Shown: positions 55,096-64,000 of the stretch, in pieces
Position numbering within the stretch: position 1 is the first letter of the stretch
How the letters are laid out: each line of letters starts with the position of its first letter
NCBI GenBank assembly: GCA_036768485.1
Contig: JAVLUZ010000153.1
Coordinates: 279,251-343,250 of the forward strand
Origin: Mermis nigrescens
Taxonomy: Eukaryota > Nematoda > Enoplea > Mermithida > Mermithidae
Length of the DNA stretch: 64,000 nt
Direction: 5' to 3'
Position numbers and translations under genes: made by a program
The notes under the pieces: model-generated
Told to the model about the DNA's origin: nothing
The model's database searches: none
Seen by the model: only the letters and a program-made list of their open reading frames with translations

Positions 55096-56924
55096 GACGG
55101 GGGGGGATAATGCACAAGTACCGTCAATCCTGATAAGACATGATGTTTGGATAACGGCACCCTGAGACACGTTTAGTAAAGTATCTTTGAACCATTTCAA
55201 TGTTACGTATATTTTGCTTTGTATTTGGTGACCAAACAGAGGTCGAATATTCTAAAAGAGGCCGTACATAAGTTTTATAGGCCATTGTGAGAAGTGTCAA
55301 GTCCTTACTTTTGAAACAGCGAAAAATTAGTGACATGATGCCTAAATCTTTTACAGGGGATTTTGAGGTTGAGATAAGGCTGTTTTTTAACGTGTAAACC
55401 ATTCGAGAATTATTATGACCAAAATGAAGGACCTGACATTTTGGTAAGGATAAAGAAAGCTGCCTTGAATCTGACCATTCAGAAATTCGATTTAGCAAAT
55501 TTTGAAGATGGAAAAAGTGCTCGGACTTTGCATAAATCTTAATATCATCTGCAAAAATAGGCATGTTTGAATAATGATCAGTTAGTAAAGATGTAATGTC
55601 ATTTATGTAGAACAGAAATAAGATTGGACCCCTGCCCTATGGCACACCACTAAAAACACAGGTCTCATTTGAAAAATTATTAGCGATTCTAAATCTCTGA
55701 GTCCTATTACTAAGAAAGTTTATAATCCATTTAAGTATGTAACCTTTAATACCGTATTTTGACAATTTGAGAACCAGTTTACTGTGAGAGATGGAATCGA
55801 ATTCTTTTGCAAAATTCAAGTATATAGCATCCATGGGCTCTTTTTTGTCTACATTGTCAATTATCTTATTTAGATAGTACATGAGTTGCAACTCACACGA
55901 TTTTTTAGGAAGAAAACCAAACTGTTCAAACGAAATCAAGTTATTTCTTTTAGCATATATAATCCATTAACTGAGGTTTCAAGACTTTTTCAAGAATCCG
56001 GCAGCTAACACAAATTAAAGAAATCGGACGATAATTAGACGATAAAGATGCGTCGCCTTTCTTTAAGACTGTAATTACAAAAGCAGTTTTCAAATTGTAG
56101 TTAAGGTTCCATACAGTAAGGATACCAGAAAAAAATTTTTTAAAAAGGAGTTTTCAATGAATAAGCTAATTTATTGAAAAGAATACATGGAAGCTCATCA
56201 GGTCCACTGAAGGTGAAGAACTCAACCTTTTATAGCAGCTATAATATCGTCTTTTGTACACAAAATATGATCAATGATGCTTTCTGTAAAGGGTGTAGGT
56301 AAATCAGGTAAAATGCCATTATCGAGGGTGAAAACAGAAGAGAAGAAATTGTTAGGTAGATTAGCTTTTTTAGATTCGTCAAAAATGCATTTACCGTTTT
56401 CATCCTTTAGCGGTGGAGAAGGCATTTTATTCTGTAAACCTTTACCAACGTATCTGTAAAATTTCGTTACATTTGACTTTTCAACGATTTTTTGTTCGTT
56501 TTTACAGTAATGCTCATAAACAGCACTTTATAAAGAAACAGTAATTTGTTGGTATTTATGCTTTAATTCAGACGTTTTAAAGTTTTTGAGCTTTCTCCTC
56601 AGGTTTAACCTTTTTCGCTGTAATTTTTTTTATGCATAGAGGGTATCTTTTTGGTGATTTGCTTTTGAAAGGGATAAATAGAGATTTACCTTCATTTATA
56701 ATACACAGGAATTTTTTATAAAATTCATCTATGTTTGTGCAATAGAATAAAGCATCTTCCCAACTAATATAATCAAGGTAAGTGGCAAAATCAACGTAAT
56801 TTCCAAGATTAAAATCTCTAATTTTTTCAATATTTCTTGATTTGTTAGTATATGTTAGAAATTTAAAATCAATTTGACTGTGATCACATTATTTTTAATG
56901 TATTTGTTGATGTTCCCAGCGCGC

Positions 56925-58140
56925 CGCACGCACCAATTGCCGCACTTTTATCGACACCTCGCTCTAAAACTTCACTACAATTGAAAATCCTCATCTACTG
57001 AATTGATTTGGTAAATTTTTGTAATGTTAAAATGCGTGTTAGAGAGCCAAAATGTTAAAATTTTCCGGCGCAATCTTACACTTATTATTAATGTTTAGTC
57101 CGTGTCATGCCGATCGCTGCATTTTTATCAACAACTTGTTCTAAAACTTTGCTGAGATTGGAAATCCTCATCTTCTGCTCGGATTTTTTGACAATTTTTA
57201 AAATGCAAAAATGCATTAAAGAGAGGTAAAAATGTCAAAATTTTTTGGCCTTGAATCGATTTAATCTTATTACTTATCATTGATGCTTAGGCTGTGCCGG
57301 ATTCTGCCAATTTTTGTAATGCAGAAATGCGTTGAGAGCCAAAATTTCGAAATTTTCCGGCGCTCCGCGCCGGATCGATTTAATTTTACATGTGTTATGT
57401 AATGTAATGTAATGTAACTTACTGTAGCCAGTGATAAAACAATATACTGTACACAAAAGGTTAAACAGGTACAATAGCACAATATAAAACGAAACCTTCT
57501 AGTAATGAAAAATGCTGCGCTACAAAGAGACACGAGGGATTTTTAATCCACTAATGAGTGACCCTTTACTGGAAATGAGATTTCGGAAATAGCTTTTTTA
57601 AATGATGCGGCGGTAGGTTTTGTTACGACATTTTCGGAAAGCGAGCTCTACAAAAGAAGTATTCTACTGGTGAAAAAATATCTGGCCAAGTCAGTTTTTA
57701 AATGTGGTTTTTGGAGTTTTAATGAATGTCCCCTTGTTACAGAATGGTTTAATTTTAAAAGTCGTTAACATCTAAGCCAACAGATTCGTGGATTATCTTA
57801 TAGCAAAAAACAAGGTCGAAAATGGTGCGCCGATATTCCAAGGATTCCAAGTTAAAATCCTCACTGCACTTTTATCGACAGCTTGTTCTAGAACTTTAAT
57901 ATGATTGAAAATTCTTATTTTCTGCACGGATTTTCGGACAATTTTTGTATTGCGAAAATGCTTTTTGAGAGGTAAAATTTCAAATTTTCCGGCGCTTTGC
58001 GCCGAATTAATTTAATTTAATTATTTGCTATTGATGTTTAGGTCGCGCCGATTGCAGCAATTATATTGCTAACAAAATGCGTTTTAGAGAGGTAAAATAA
58101 TCGAAAATTACTGGCGCATCGCGCCATTTCGATAAATTAT
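56925..58140. repeat. Tandem array, ~190-bp unit, each with a GC hairpin
   Basis: Units begin near GCACTTTTATCGACA, pass GAAAATCCTCAT and TTTTTGTAATGCAAAAATGCG, then GAGAGGTAAAATTTCAAATT, and end at a hairpin or its remnant (57066, 57248, 57357, 57989, 58113). About five units. 57395-57848 is an inserted LINE fragment. Confidence 0.8.
57395..57848 (-). mobile_element. LINE 3' fragment inserted in the tandem array
   Basis: On minus, pieces of the terminal domain are readable: IFDLVFCYKIIHESVGLDV, then RGHSLKLQKPHLKTDLARYF, then SENVVTKPTAASFKKAI. This is the conserved C-terminal pattern of CR1/jockey-type elements. It ends at an ATGTAATGTAATGTAATG tail on plus (57399-57417), a typical short-repeat 3' terminus. 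Confidence 0.8.
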
Positions 58141-59239
58141 TGAGTTTTACTCTTCGATGAGACTCCAGAAATCGGCTGAAGTGCACTAGTAAAGGTCTGA
58201 AAATGCAGGTTTAGGGGATATAACATATTACTGATAGTTATATTCATTGCAGTACACTAAATTTACAATAACAAAATGATCAAAAAATCGTTTTGGGTCT
58301 TGTTATTTTATCGAGGATGGACTTTCTGCAAAAAACATCGGTTTTTCAACATAAGCCCTAAATTTTTAAACATTTTTAGACCCTCCCCCGAAGTTTGTGA
58401 ACCAAAATTTGAAATGTGGAAAAAAATTTTTGGGTATGGTTCATATTGTGAACCAAATCGGTAGGAAAAATACGGTGGTTACCAACCAACCGTTACTTTT
58501 AATCTCAGAACGTGAGCTATTCTTTTAGTTTTGAGATTTTTTGCGTTGCGTTTTTTCGTGAAATTTTTAGATTTTTTTTCTGAATTTGAGATTTTTCACC
58601 GGAAATGAGTTTTTGTTTCATGCTCGATGTTTTTTGACCACAAACAGCCAAAAAACACCTTAAAACGGCCAAAAAAACGCATGTTTTTCCCAAAATCGGG
58701 GACTTGATAGCTTGAGCTCAGTGCCGAGTTAGGTAATAATATTTATTTGCATCGCTTGCCTCACATAAATCAAGATTTGAGTAGCTAAATGTTTGGTGAA
58801 AGCGAAAATTCTTGCTCCGATGTTTGAAAAAATTAATTTTTTTCGAAAAAATTTTTTTGTTCGATTATTTGAACTTTTTGACTGACATTTTTGAGATTTT
58901 TTTGTAAGTTTTGAGTTTTTTTGAGATTTTTCATAGCTCCAGATTTGTGGACTAAAAATATCTATTTAGTCTTTTTGAAGTTGAAAAAAAAGTTATAAAT
59001 CCCATCGAAATTCAGAAAAAACAACTATGAAAAGCATTTCTGAACAAATACGGTATGCTTCTGAGTGCAAAAAAAGTTATATAGTTAGTTTTTTGCGCCT
59101 GGAAATAGTGTTTTTTCGGTCAAAATGGCTACACAGCTATCAGTTTTTTACGGCTCAGGTGAGAGTAATTCTCCCTCACACCTCTACCCATGCCCACCAA
59201 TGCGTGACCTTACCTACCTACTAGAAATAACGTTCTCTC
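58141..59239. other. Unassigned T-rich stretch
   Basis: Has TTTTTGAGATTTTT-type runs near 58550-58960. No gene or bounded repeat was seen. Confidence 0.35.
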
Positions 59240-59430
59240 GCCTAACTACCGATCACTGGCCTTGTATATGCAAATGAGTGCGTTTCTATTCCTCATTGCT
59301 GTGTCAGTATCAGAAACGCAAGTTTCATTTTGATTAATCATAATTGAAAGTGATTTACCGTTTAAGGGTATTGATCGTCCTTGAAAATTTTTCAAAATTA
59401 AGACATCTATCTGGTCTAAAAGGTCATCGC
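59240..59430 (+). promoter_or_regulatory. Probable TSC1 promoter/5'UTR region
   Basis: Lies directly upstream of the TSC1 start codon. It holds a perfect octamer ATGCAAAT at 59269-59276 (POU-type site) and is less T-rich than the flanks. The transcription start cannot be fixed from sequence. Confidence 0.3.
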
Positions 59431-59537
59431 ATGGCTAATACGCTGGACTTACCGCAGCTTTTTAGTTTGTTGACCTCTTCAGATTCCGTGACATCGAATG
59501 AGGCATCGGTTATACTACGTGATCTCGATAAACAGTG
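59431..59537 (+). CDS. TSC1: TSC1 (hamartin) exon with start codon
   Basis: The ATG at 59431 opens MANTLDLPQLFSLLTSSDSV followed by a region ending RDLDKQ, then a strong donor TG|GTGAGT at 59538. Known of the family: hamartin starts with a short helix (M-x-x-x-x-x-x-x-(E/Q)LL-x-x-L) before a helical-repeat domain. This exon aligns to that start without gaps and joins the next conserved block. TSC1 stabilises TSC2; the complex is a GAP for Rheb on lysosomes and so restrains mTORC1. The open frame extends upstream of this ATG, but no upstream ATG gives a better start. The exon ends in phase 2, which does not match the phase needed by the acceptor at 61286. An extra small exon, another splice choice or a sequence error is implied. 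Confidence 0.8.
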
Positions 59538-60173
59538 GTGAGTGTAGAGCTTTATTCTGCAGTCTATTGTGATAAGTTAATCGAATGTCTAAACTAGAGC
59601 TTAGTGAAGTGAAGAAAAAGCAGTCGATGCTATGTTCTTGTAGCATATATATATCACATATAATTGATGGATTGATACCAGATGAAATGTGAAATTTAAA
59701 TTTGATTTAAAAATTTAATGATAAAATTATTCGAACAAAAAAAAGAAAAAACCCAGTTTTTGTCACTAAAAAGTTAGAGATAATGTATTGGGTATGACAT
59801 ATTTCGACCAATTCTGCTTGAGGGTGTTCTGTTCTGCTCGGATCTATTCTTGCCTCGTGTCGCGACTGTACATGATTTGGGGGGCAGAATTCGCGAGAAA
59901 AATCGTCGAAAACGTCCTGATTTAAGAGTGTTTAGCGATATTTACTTCAAAAACCAGACAAGCTACCATTTTGAATGATAGTTCTTGGCATGTTTGCACA
60001 TGGCTCCTGTCCCTTGCGCTGAATAAATGAAATCAACCATACATGTGAAGCGCCGAAATTCTAGGGTGGTTTAGCTGGAGTCGAAAACCCCCAAAAACAT
60101 AAAAAAGCTCAAAACGTCGAAAATTCAATTCTGGGAATGGGCGAAGAATCATTTGAATTCGCTTGGTCCGAGC

Positions 60174-60604
60174 CATACATGATCTGGGGGAGGGTTTGAC
60201 TTGACTCATCAGCAAAATTTTCACCCCCCCCCCCCCGCAAAAATTTTTCACTCCTTCACCCAGAATTGGCGATTTTTTTGAAAGTTCCCAGAAATTTTCT
60301 GAAAATTTGTAGAAAAAAGTGCTTTTCAAAGCGTTTTTAGCCATGTGCATAGTTGCTTCAAAAGTGCCAAATTTTTCGGCGCTTTGCGCGATAATACTCC
60401 TGTTTTGACTATATTTTGTTCAATTTGTTCGATTTTTTGATTTTTTCGAAATTTTTTCAATGTTTTATGCTCTAAAAAGACAGAGCATCCGTCAGAAACT
60501 CTGAAAAACGATGTTTTTGACGCGTACTTACCATTTTTGGGCCCAAAAAGGCACTTAATAATTTCATTCCCCACCCACCCAAATTCCGATGCTGAGCATG
60601 TATG
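60174..60604 (+). mobile_element. hAT-like MITE-2, intronic copy
   Basis: The ends are CATACATGATC and GCTGAGCATGTATG. The flanking 8-mers GTCCGAGC and GTACAAAC agree at only 5 of 8. A GC hairpin is at 60377-60390. Confidence 0.75.
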
Positions 60605-60984
60605 GTACAAACTATCAATATTCATTCAGGCCCTGGGTTATCTCTCGAAACTCCGTTGACTGGGATAACCAGTGGAAAACGCATTCATTGACTTTTTTAA
60701 ACATGCTCTATCCATTAATATCATAAAAGTCGTAATTTTTGAAAGATGTGATTCTCTAAATCTGAATTGGCTTTGAAAAAAGTAATTTTTTCGGTCGCGC
60801 GCTGAAAGTAAGATTATAGAAAATGCTGCACATAGAAAAATTGAAGATTTTATGAGAAAGAGATGCTATTCGACATCTTTTCGTGCATTATCAAAAATCT
60901 TACATTCGGCCACGGGGTTACTCTCGTCCCTCCATAGTACGGCCCTGCGTTGTATCCTCTCAAACAATAGTTTGCAGGCATACA

Positions 60985-61215
60985 TTTAATGGCTCAAAAT
61001 TTTAAATGGGGGTCCCGGGCCATTTTTAGAAGGGGGTGGGGTAGACGACCTCCGATTTTTGGCCAAAAACGTCTAAAACGGCCAAGAAATACGTTTTTTT
61101 TACTAAAATTGGGAAAGGGTCAAAATTTTTCTGGCTTCTGTGGGATGGGGGGACAGCCGGCTTTGGGTGGGAGATCCCATCCCCCATCCTCCCCTCTTAC
61201 ATGTACATATGTTTG
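60985..61215 (+). mobile_element. MITE-4, intronic copy
   Basis: Has ATGGCTCAAAATTTTAAATG, GGTAGACGACCTCCGATTTT, TTTTTCTGGCTTCTGTGGG and a right end near TTACATGTACATATG. Confidence 0.6.
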
Positions 61216-61285
61216 CGGGAAAATGCATGCTATATATGTGTTAAGGTTTTTTCATTCATAAATAAAATACCATCATTCGTTGCAG

Positions 61286-61491
61286 GCGATACGCATTGTA
61301 TTAATTTCATGCTCGATGCTTGCATGAACTGCGATGACGAAGTTGTTACGGCGGTCCTTTGCAGTATTCGGGAGCCTCACGACAAGCATTTGCTCGATAA
61401 GATGACCGATTATCTGAAAAATCCGGCTTTTGGTCCCTCGGTGCTTATGTCTGATAGAAAGCTTTATTTTAAAGCAGCCCCATTGGTTATG
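61286..61491 (+). CDS. TSC1: TSC1 (hamartin) second recognised exon, 3' limit uncertain
   Basis: After the acceptor CGTTGCAG the frame reads DTHCINFMLDACMNCDDEV then VTAVLCSIREPHDKHLLDKM and TDYLKNPA. The EPHDKHLLD core is a hallmark of the hamartin N-terminal domain, and the preceding residues fit the helix before it. Beyond TDYLKNPA the match to hamartin weakens. The frame stays open to a stop at 61492-61494, so the exon ends between about 61430 and 61491; possible donors are GTCTGA at 61449 and GTAATA at 61491. The reading frame requires a phase-1 join upstream, while the known first exon ends in phase 2. The remaining roughly 1000 residues of TSC1 were not found before the window edge. 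Confidence 0.85.
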
Positions 61492-61584
61492 TAATATTTC
61501 GTCGAACACGTCTTTCATTCGGCAGCTTTCTAAACAAATTAAGGTTAGCACGCATCCTAGGTTTCACGTGTTATACATATGTCT

Positions 61585-61790
61585 TGACCATACGTGTAAC
61601 GGCTCGAAATTTCGGTTGGGGCCTCGCGCCATATAGAGGGGGGGGGGGGGGGTAAGTGACCTTTCAATTTTTGGCCAAAAATGGCAAAAAATGGCCAAAA
61701 AATTCGATTTTTTTCCGAAATTGGGGGTCGAAAATTTTCTGGCTGTTTGCGGGATTTGGGACGACCAACTGGGGGGATCTTACATGTGCG
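61585..61790 (+). mobile_element. MITE-4, copy downstream of TSC1 exon
   Basis: The left end CATACGTGTAACGGCTCGAA and inverse right end CCGCACATGTAAGATCCC suggest terminal repeats. The interior TTTTTGGCCAAAAATGGC and CGAAAATTTTCTGGCTG are shared with other copies. No matching duplication was seen. Confidence 0.6.
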
Positions 61791-62099
61791 GTATCGGCTT
61801 AGTCAAATATAAGTCTGCACGGTTGGGTTTTGGGTTAATGACGAATCTGACGTAGTAATATTCAACGTCTATGTGCTCGAATACGTTTTATAATGCAAAC
61901 TTTGTTTCTCACAAATTTCAGCCGAAAATTCATTAAACTCCTAAACCAGACCAGAATAATAATCATTTCTACCATACCCTATCAAGGTCTTCTCATGTTG
62001 ACAGAACAAAATCGTTCTATTTATTTTCCTACGATCTGTTGATTCTCTATTTCCTGTTTTTATTTGTATAATTCGATTCCTTCAAAGCGTGAATGTTCA

Positions 62100-62290
62100 C
62101 TGCATTTTACATGTAAGGGCTGGAAATTCTGTTGAGAGATTCTCCCACCGGATTATTTTCAGGAGGGGTGAGGCTTAAATCACCTCCGATTTTCGGCGGT
62201 GCCGGCAAAAGGCATCTGAAAATGGCAAAATGCAAGTTTTCACCAAAAATCGGGAGATGGCCAAAAATTTCCCGATTCAGAGGGATGGGG
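62100..62290 (+). mobile_element. MITE-4-like copy
   Basis: TTACATGTAAGGGCTGGAAATT near the left, GGCTTAAATCACCTCCGATTTT inside. The right part merges into repeat B. Confidence 0.5.
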
Positions 62291-62309
62291 GATTTACGTG
62301 GTTCAGTGT

Positions 62310-62700
62310 TTTTTTTTTTGTATTCGGCAAAGATTTTTCCCCGATGTACAAAGACTTTGGGGACCGTCTTTGTACATGCATACAAAGATTTTTGGGAAGA
62401 CAAAAACTACAAAAAAGGGCATAAAATATATCTTTATAATGTCAGAAATTGCATTTCGAAAGGAAAAATGTCAAATTTCCGGCGCTTCGCGCGGTGTTGA
62501 GACGATTATTAGTGATTTTTTGCCCTCAGAAACTCAGAAATTAGCTAAAAATACAATACCAAAGGCTCGAACAACTCTGTTTTTGCCACACTAAAATCGC
62601 TACTGTACCATATTATAGTATCCAAAAATATGTGTGTACAAAATGTACAGAGACTTTTAGGGGACCATTCTGTACATGTACAAATGGATCTTCTACAAAA
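62310..62700 (+). repeat. Dispersed repeat B, copy 3
   Basis: GATGTACAAAGACTTTGGGG, CGTCTTTGTACATGCATAC, a hairpin at 62479-62493 and CTACTGTACCATATTATAG appear in the same order as at 740-1460. Confidence 0.65.
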
Positions 62701-64000
62701 AAAACACTTATACAGGGGGATGGGGGATTTATGTGGTTATTGTTGTTGTCATGGTTATGGTGTATTATTTTATTATGTTCGAAATGTGTTCTTAGGACTT
62801 TATTTACTTCTCTTATTTTTTATTTATTTCCATCTTATTTTTATTTTTATTTATTACTTATTTTCTAAATTGTATTTCTATTTTTTGTTCTCAGGAGTTT
62901 ATATATGTAAATGATCACAAATTGTTCATTCATTTCTAATTTATTAAGTCGTGCTTTTTTTGCTTCAGTCATTCGATAACGTGCAATTTTCGGATCGGGC
63001 GGCATATTTTGCATTTCGGCGCTGCTACCGTATTTAATGCCTATTTCAACTTGCCTGAGCGATTTTTTCTCTGTTTTTTATGAGCTCGGCCGAATTTATC
63101 CTTAAAAACGCGAGTAAGTCGGTCTTTTCCAATTAATGAATCGATGTGTACACTGCAATTTCATATTTTTTCTTGTTTAAAGTTTCAGATCCTCGATTCC
63201 GTTCGATCATCTGCAAATCAGCTTTGTTTACACTGTTTAACAGTTTTTACGCGTGCTATCCTTGCAATTTTTTTACACCTTTTACGTTGCGCCTTTCGGA
63301 TCGGCCAAAATCTCCGGGAACCGAAATAGACACAGGCGTATTTTTTATTAGAACGAGTTATCACGGTAGATATAAAATTTTTCAGTTTGCGAGTTATTTA
63401 TACGAAAAGAATTTTTTTAAAGAAAAATTCGAATAAAATCCGACAAAATATTGTCAAAAATTACAGTTTTGTGCGAAGTGTCGAACAAATGGCACTAAGA
63501 TAATCGAAAATGCTCACTTCATGAGGTTTTTTTGCGATTTTTTTAATTTGCGAAATTTGGGGGCGTGTAAATATCTTTTGCGGAGGAGGAGGGGAGTGAA
63601 AAAACTTTGCGACTTCCATGATCATATGTACAATGTGGCCGGACCTTGATTGACGTTATGGTTTAAAAAGTAAACTTAACAAATTTAGTTTTCGAGTCTT
63701 ACGCCATTTTAAGAGTGCAGAATAGTTGTTTCTCTCGTTTGCTAAAACCGGAGTTAAAATACCTAACCTTTGCTATAAATTGGGCTGGAAATATTTGATT
63801 TTTTGTAAAAACTTCTCCTTCTTTTGTATTTTATTATGCATGTTATAAAAAATGGGAGCGTTCTCATTTCTGATACAGCGCAGCCGTGCTTCTTATCATC
63901 AAAATCTCAGTTTCTCTATTCATTCAAAGTTGCCTTCTCGCTAACTTTTACAGACTGTATTTTGTTTGTCTGTCAATATAAATGATAAAGAAAGTAAAGG
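62701..64000. other. Unassigned stretch, possibly TSC1 intron
   Basis: AT-rich with a T-rich TTATTTTTATTTTTATTTATT run near 62820-62850. No further hamartin exon could be recognised on plus, and no other gene was seen. Confidence 0.35.

Larger units (their letters stand above)
54039..55122. mobile_element. MITE (GGTAYTTGTGCATTATCC ends) inside LINE 2
   Basis: The left end GGTATATACTTGTGCATTATCC-like segment and inverse right end GGTACTTGTGCATTATCC are terminal repeats extended by GTCGAATTTTTCTATC and its inverse. A perfect 8-bp duplication GTCAATCC is at 54031-54038 and 55123-55130. It holds a tRNA-like SINE, a minisatellite and MITE-5. Confidence 0.9.
53740..56885 (-). mobile_element. Non-LTR retrotransposon fragment 2 (CR1/jockey-like), interrupted by a MITE
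   Basis: 5'-truncated LINE on minus. In order: a linker between endonuclease and RT (DFNLGNYVDFATYLDYISWE, ~56820); PLKDENGKCIFDESKKANLP (56222-56425); RT start FEQFGFLPKKSCELQLMYYL and YLNFAKEFDSISH (55637-55939); the catalytic FADDIKIYAKSEHF (55124-55564); thumb to YKTYVRPLLEYSTSVWSP and RYFTKRV. A 1.08 kb MITE (54039-55122) follows, then the C-terminal part with LYDLTMVYKMFHSAVDVN (53740-54030). Several frameshifts and a stop show it is inactive. It belongs to the same lineage as fragment 1 but is clearly diverged, so it is a separate subfamily. Confidence 0.9.
59538..61285 (+). other. TSC1 first intron, carrying MITEs
   Basis: It begins with GTGAGT and ends TTCGTTGCAG. Inside are a short MITE-like piece near 60035-60060, a MITE-2 (60174-60604) and a MITE-4 (60985-61215). 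Other acceptors exist, such as TTATTCTGCAG at about 59552-59562, so a hidden small exon is possible. Confidence 0.6.

Noticed and set aside
63144..63436. ORFs near the right edge as further TSC1 exons
   Set aside because: The sequences show no resemblance to hamartin and lack supporting splice sites.

Overview
This window is AT-rich, gene-poor animal nuclear DNA. There are spliced metazoan exons, a canonical Pol III 7SL RNA gene, non-LTR retrotransposon relics and very dense DNA-transposon debris. No bacterial operons, ribosome binding sites or long uninterrupted ORFs are present. The gene content fits an arthropod; an insect is likely, but I cannot name the species.

Only three host genes are supportable. 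(1) At the left edge, minus strand, 1-172 is one exon of a PTB/PID domain that best matches the RabGAP1/GAPCenA family of Rab GTPase-activating proteins. (2) A complete-looking 7SL (SRP) RNA gene lies at 18777-19073 (+) and ends in a T6 Pol III terminator. (3) The first exons of a TSC1 (hamartin) orthologue lie at 59431-59537 and from 61286 (+). The remaining exons would lie to the right, beyond the window or unrecognised in its last 2.5 kb. A possible 5' exon at 2673-2930 (-) is speculative.

Nearly everything else is repeats, often stacked inside one another. The most abundant is a ~250-270 bp hAT-like MITE (called MITE-1 here, ends CAYACSTGGGC) with 10 two-ended and 4 partial copies. Eight of the ten have 8-bp target-site duplications (TSDs) that are perfect or have one mismatch. 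Nested blocks are: 13.55-17.22 kb (hAT holding a second hAT, plus a MITE-3 that holds a MITE-1); 24.26-27.34 kb (mariner-like element holding a MITE-1, a Tc-like MITE and a 1.7 kb hAT); 42.81-44.64 kb (Tc-like MITE holding a Harbinger-like element made of 31-bp palindromic satellite, itself holding a MITE-1); 45.2-46.7 kb (non-LTR reverse transcriptase split by a MITE-1); 47.62-53.47 kb (hAT holding two hATs, one of which holds a Harbinger-like element); and 53.7-56.9 kb (a second non-LTR element split by a MITE that holds another MITE). A 2.2-2.4 kb repeat of unknown class occurs as an inverted pair at 3.53-5.76 and 34.99-37.4 kb. One copy carries a 161-bp MITE and the other preserves its empty site.

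A short GC-rich hairpin (CCGGCGC, three variable bases, GCGCCGG) recurs at least 12 times across unrelated repeats. It is the most puzzling small-scale signal. The repeats appear to be neutral genomic parasites, not a cooperating gene system. The main value of the window is the datable order of insertion preserved in TSDs and empty sites.
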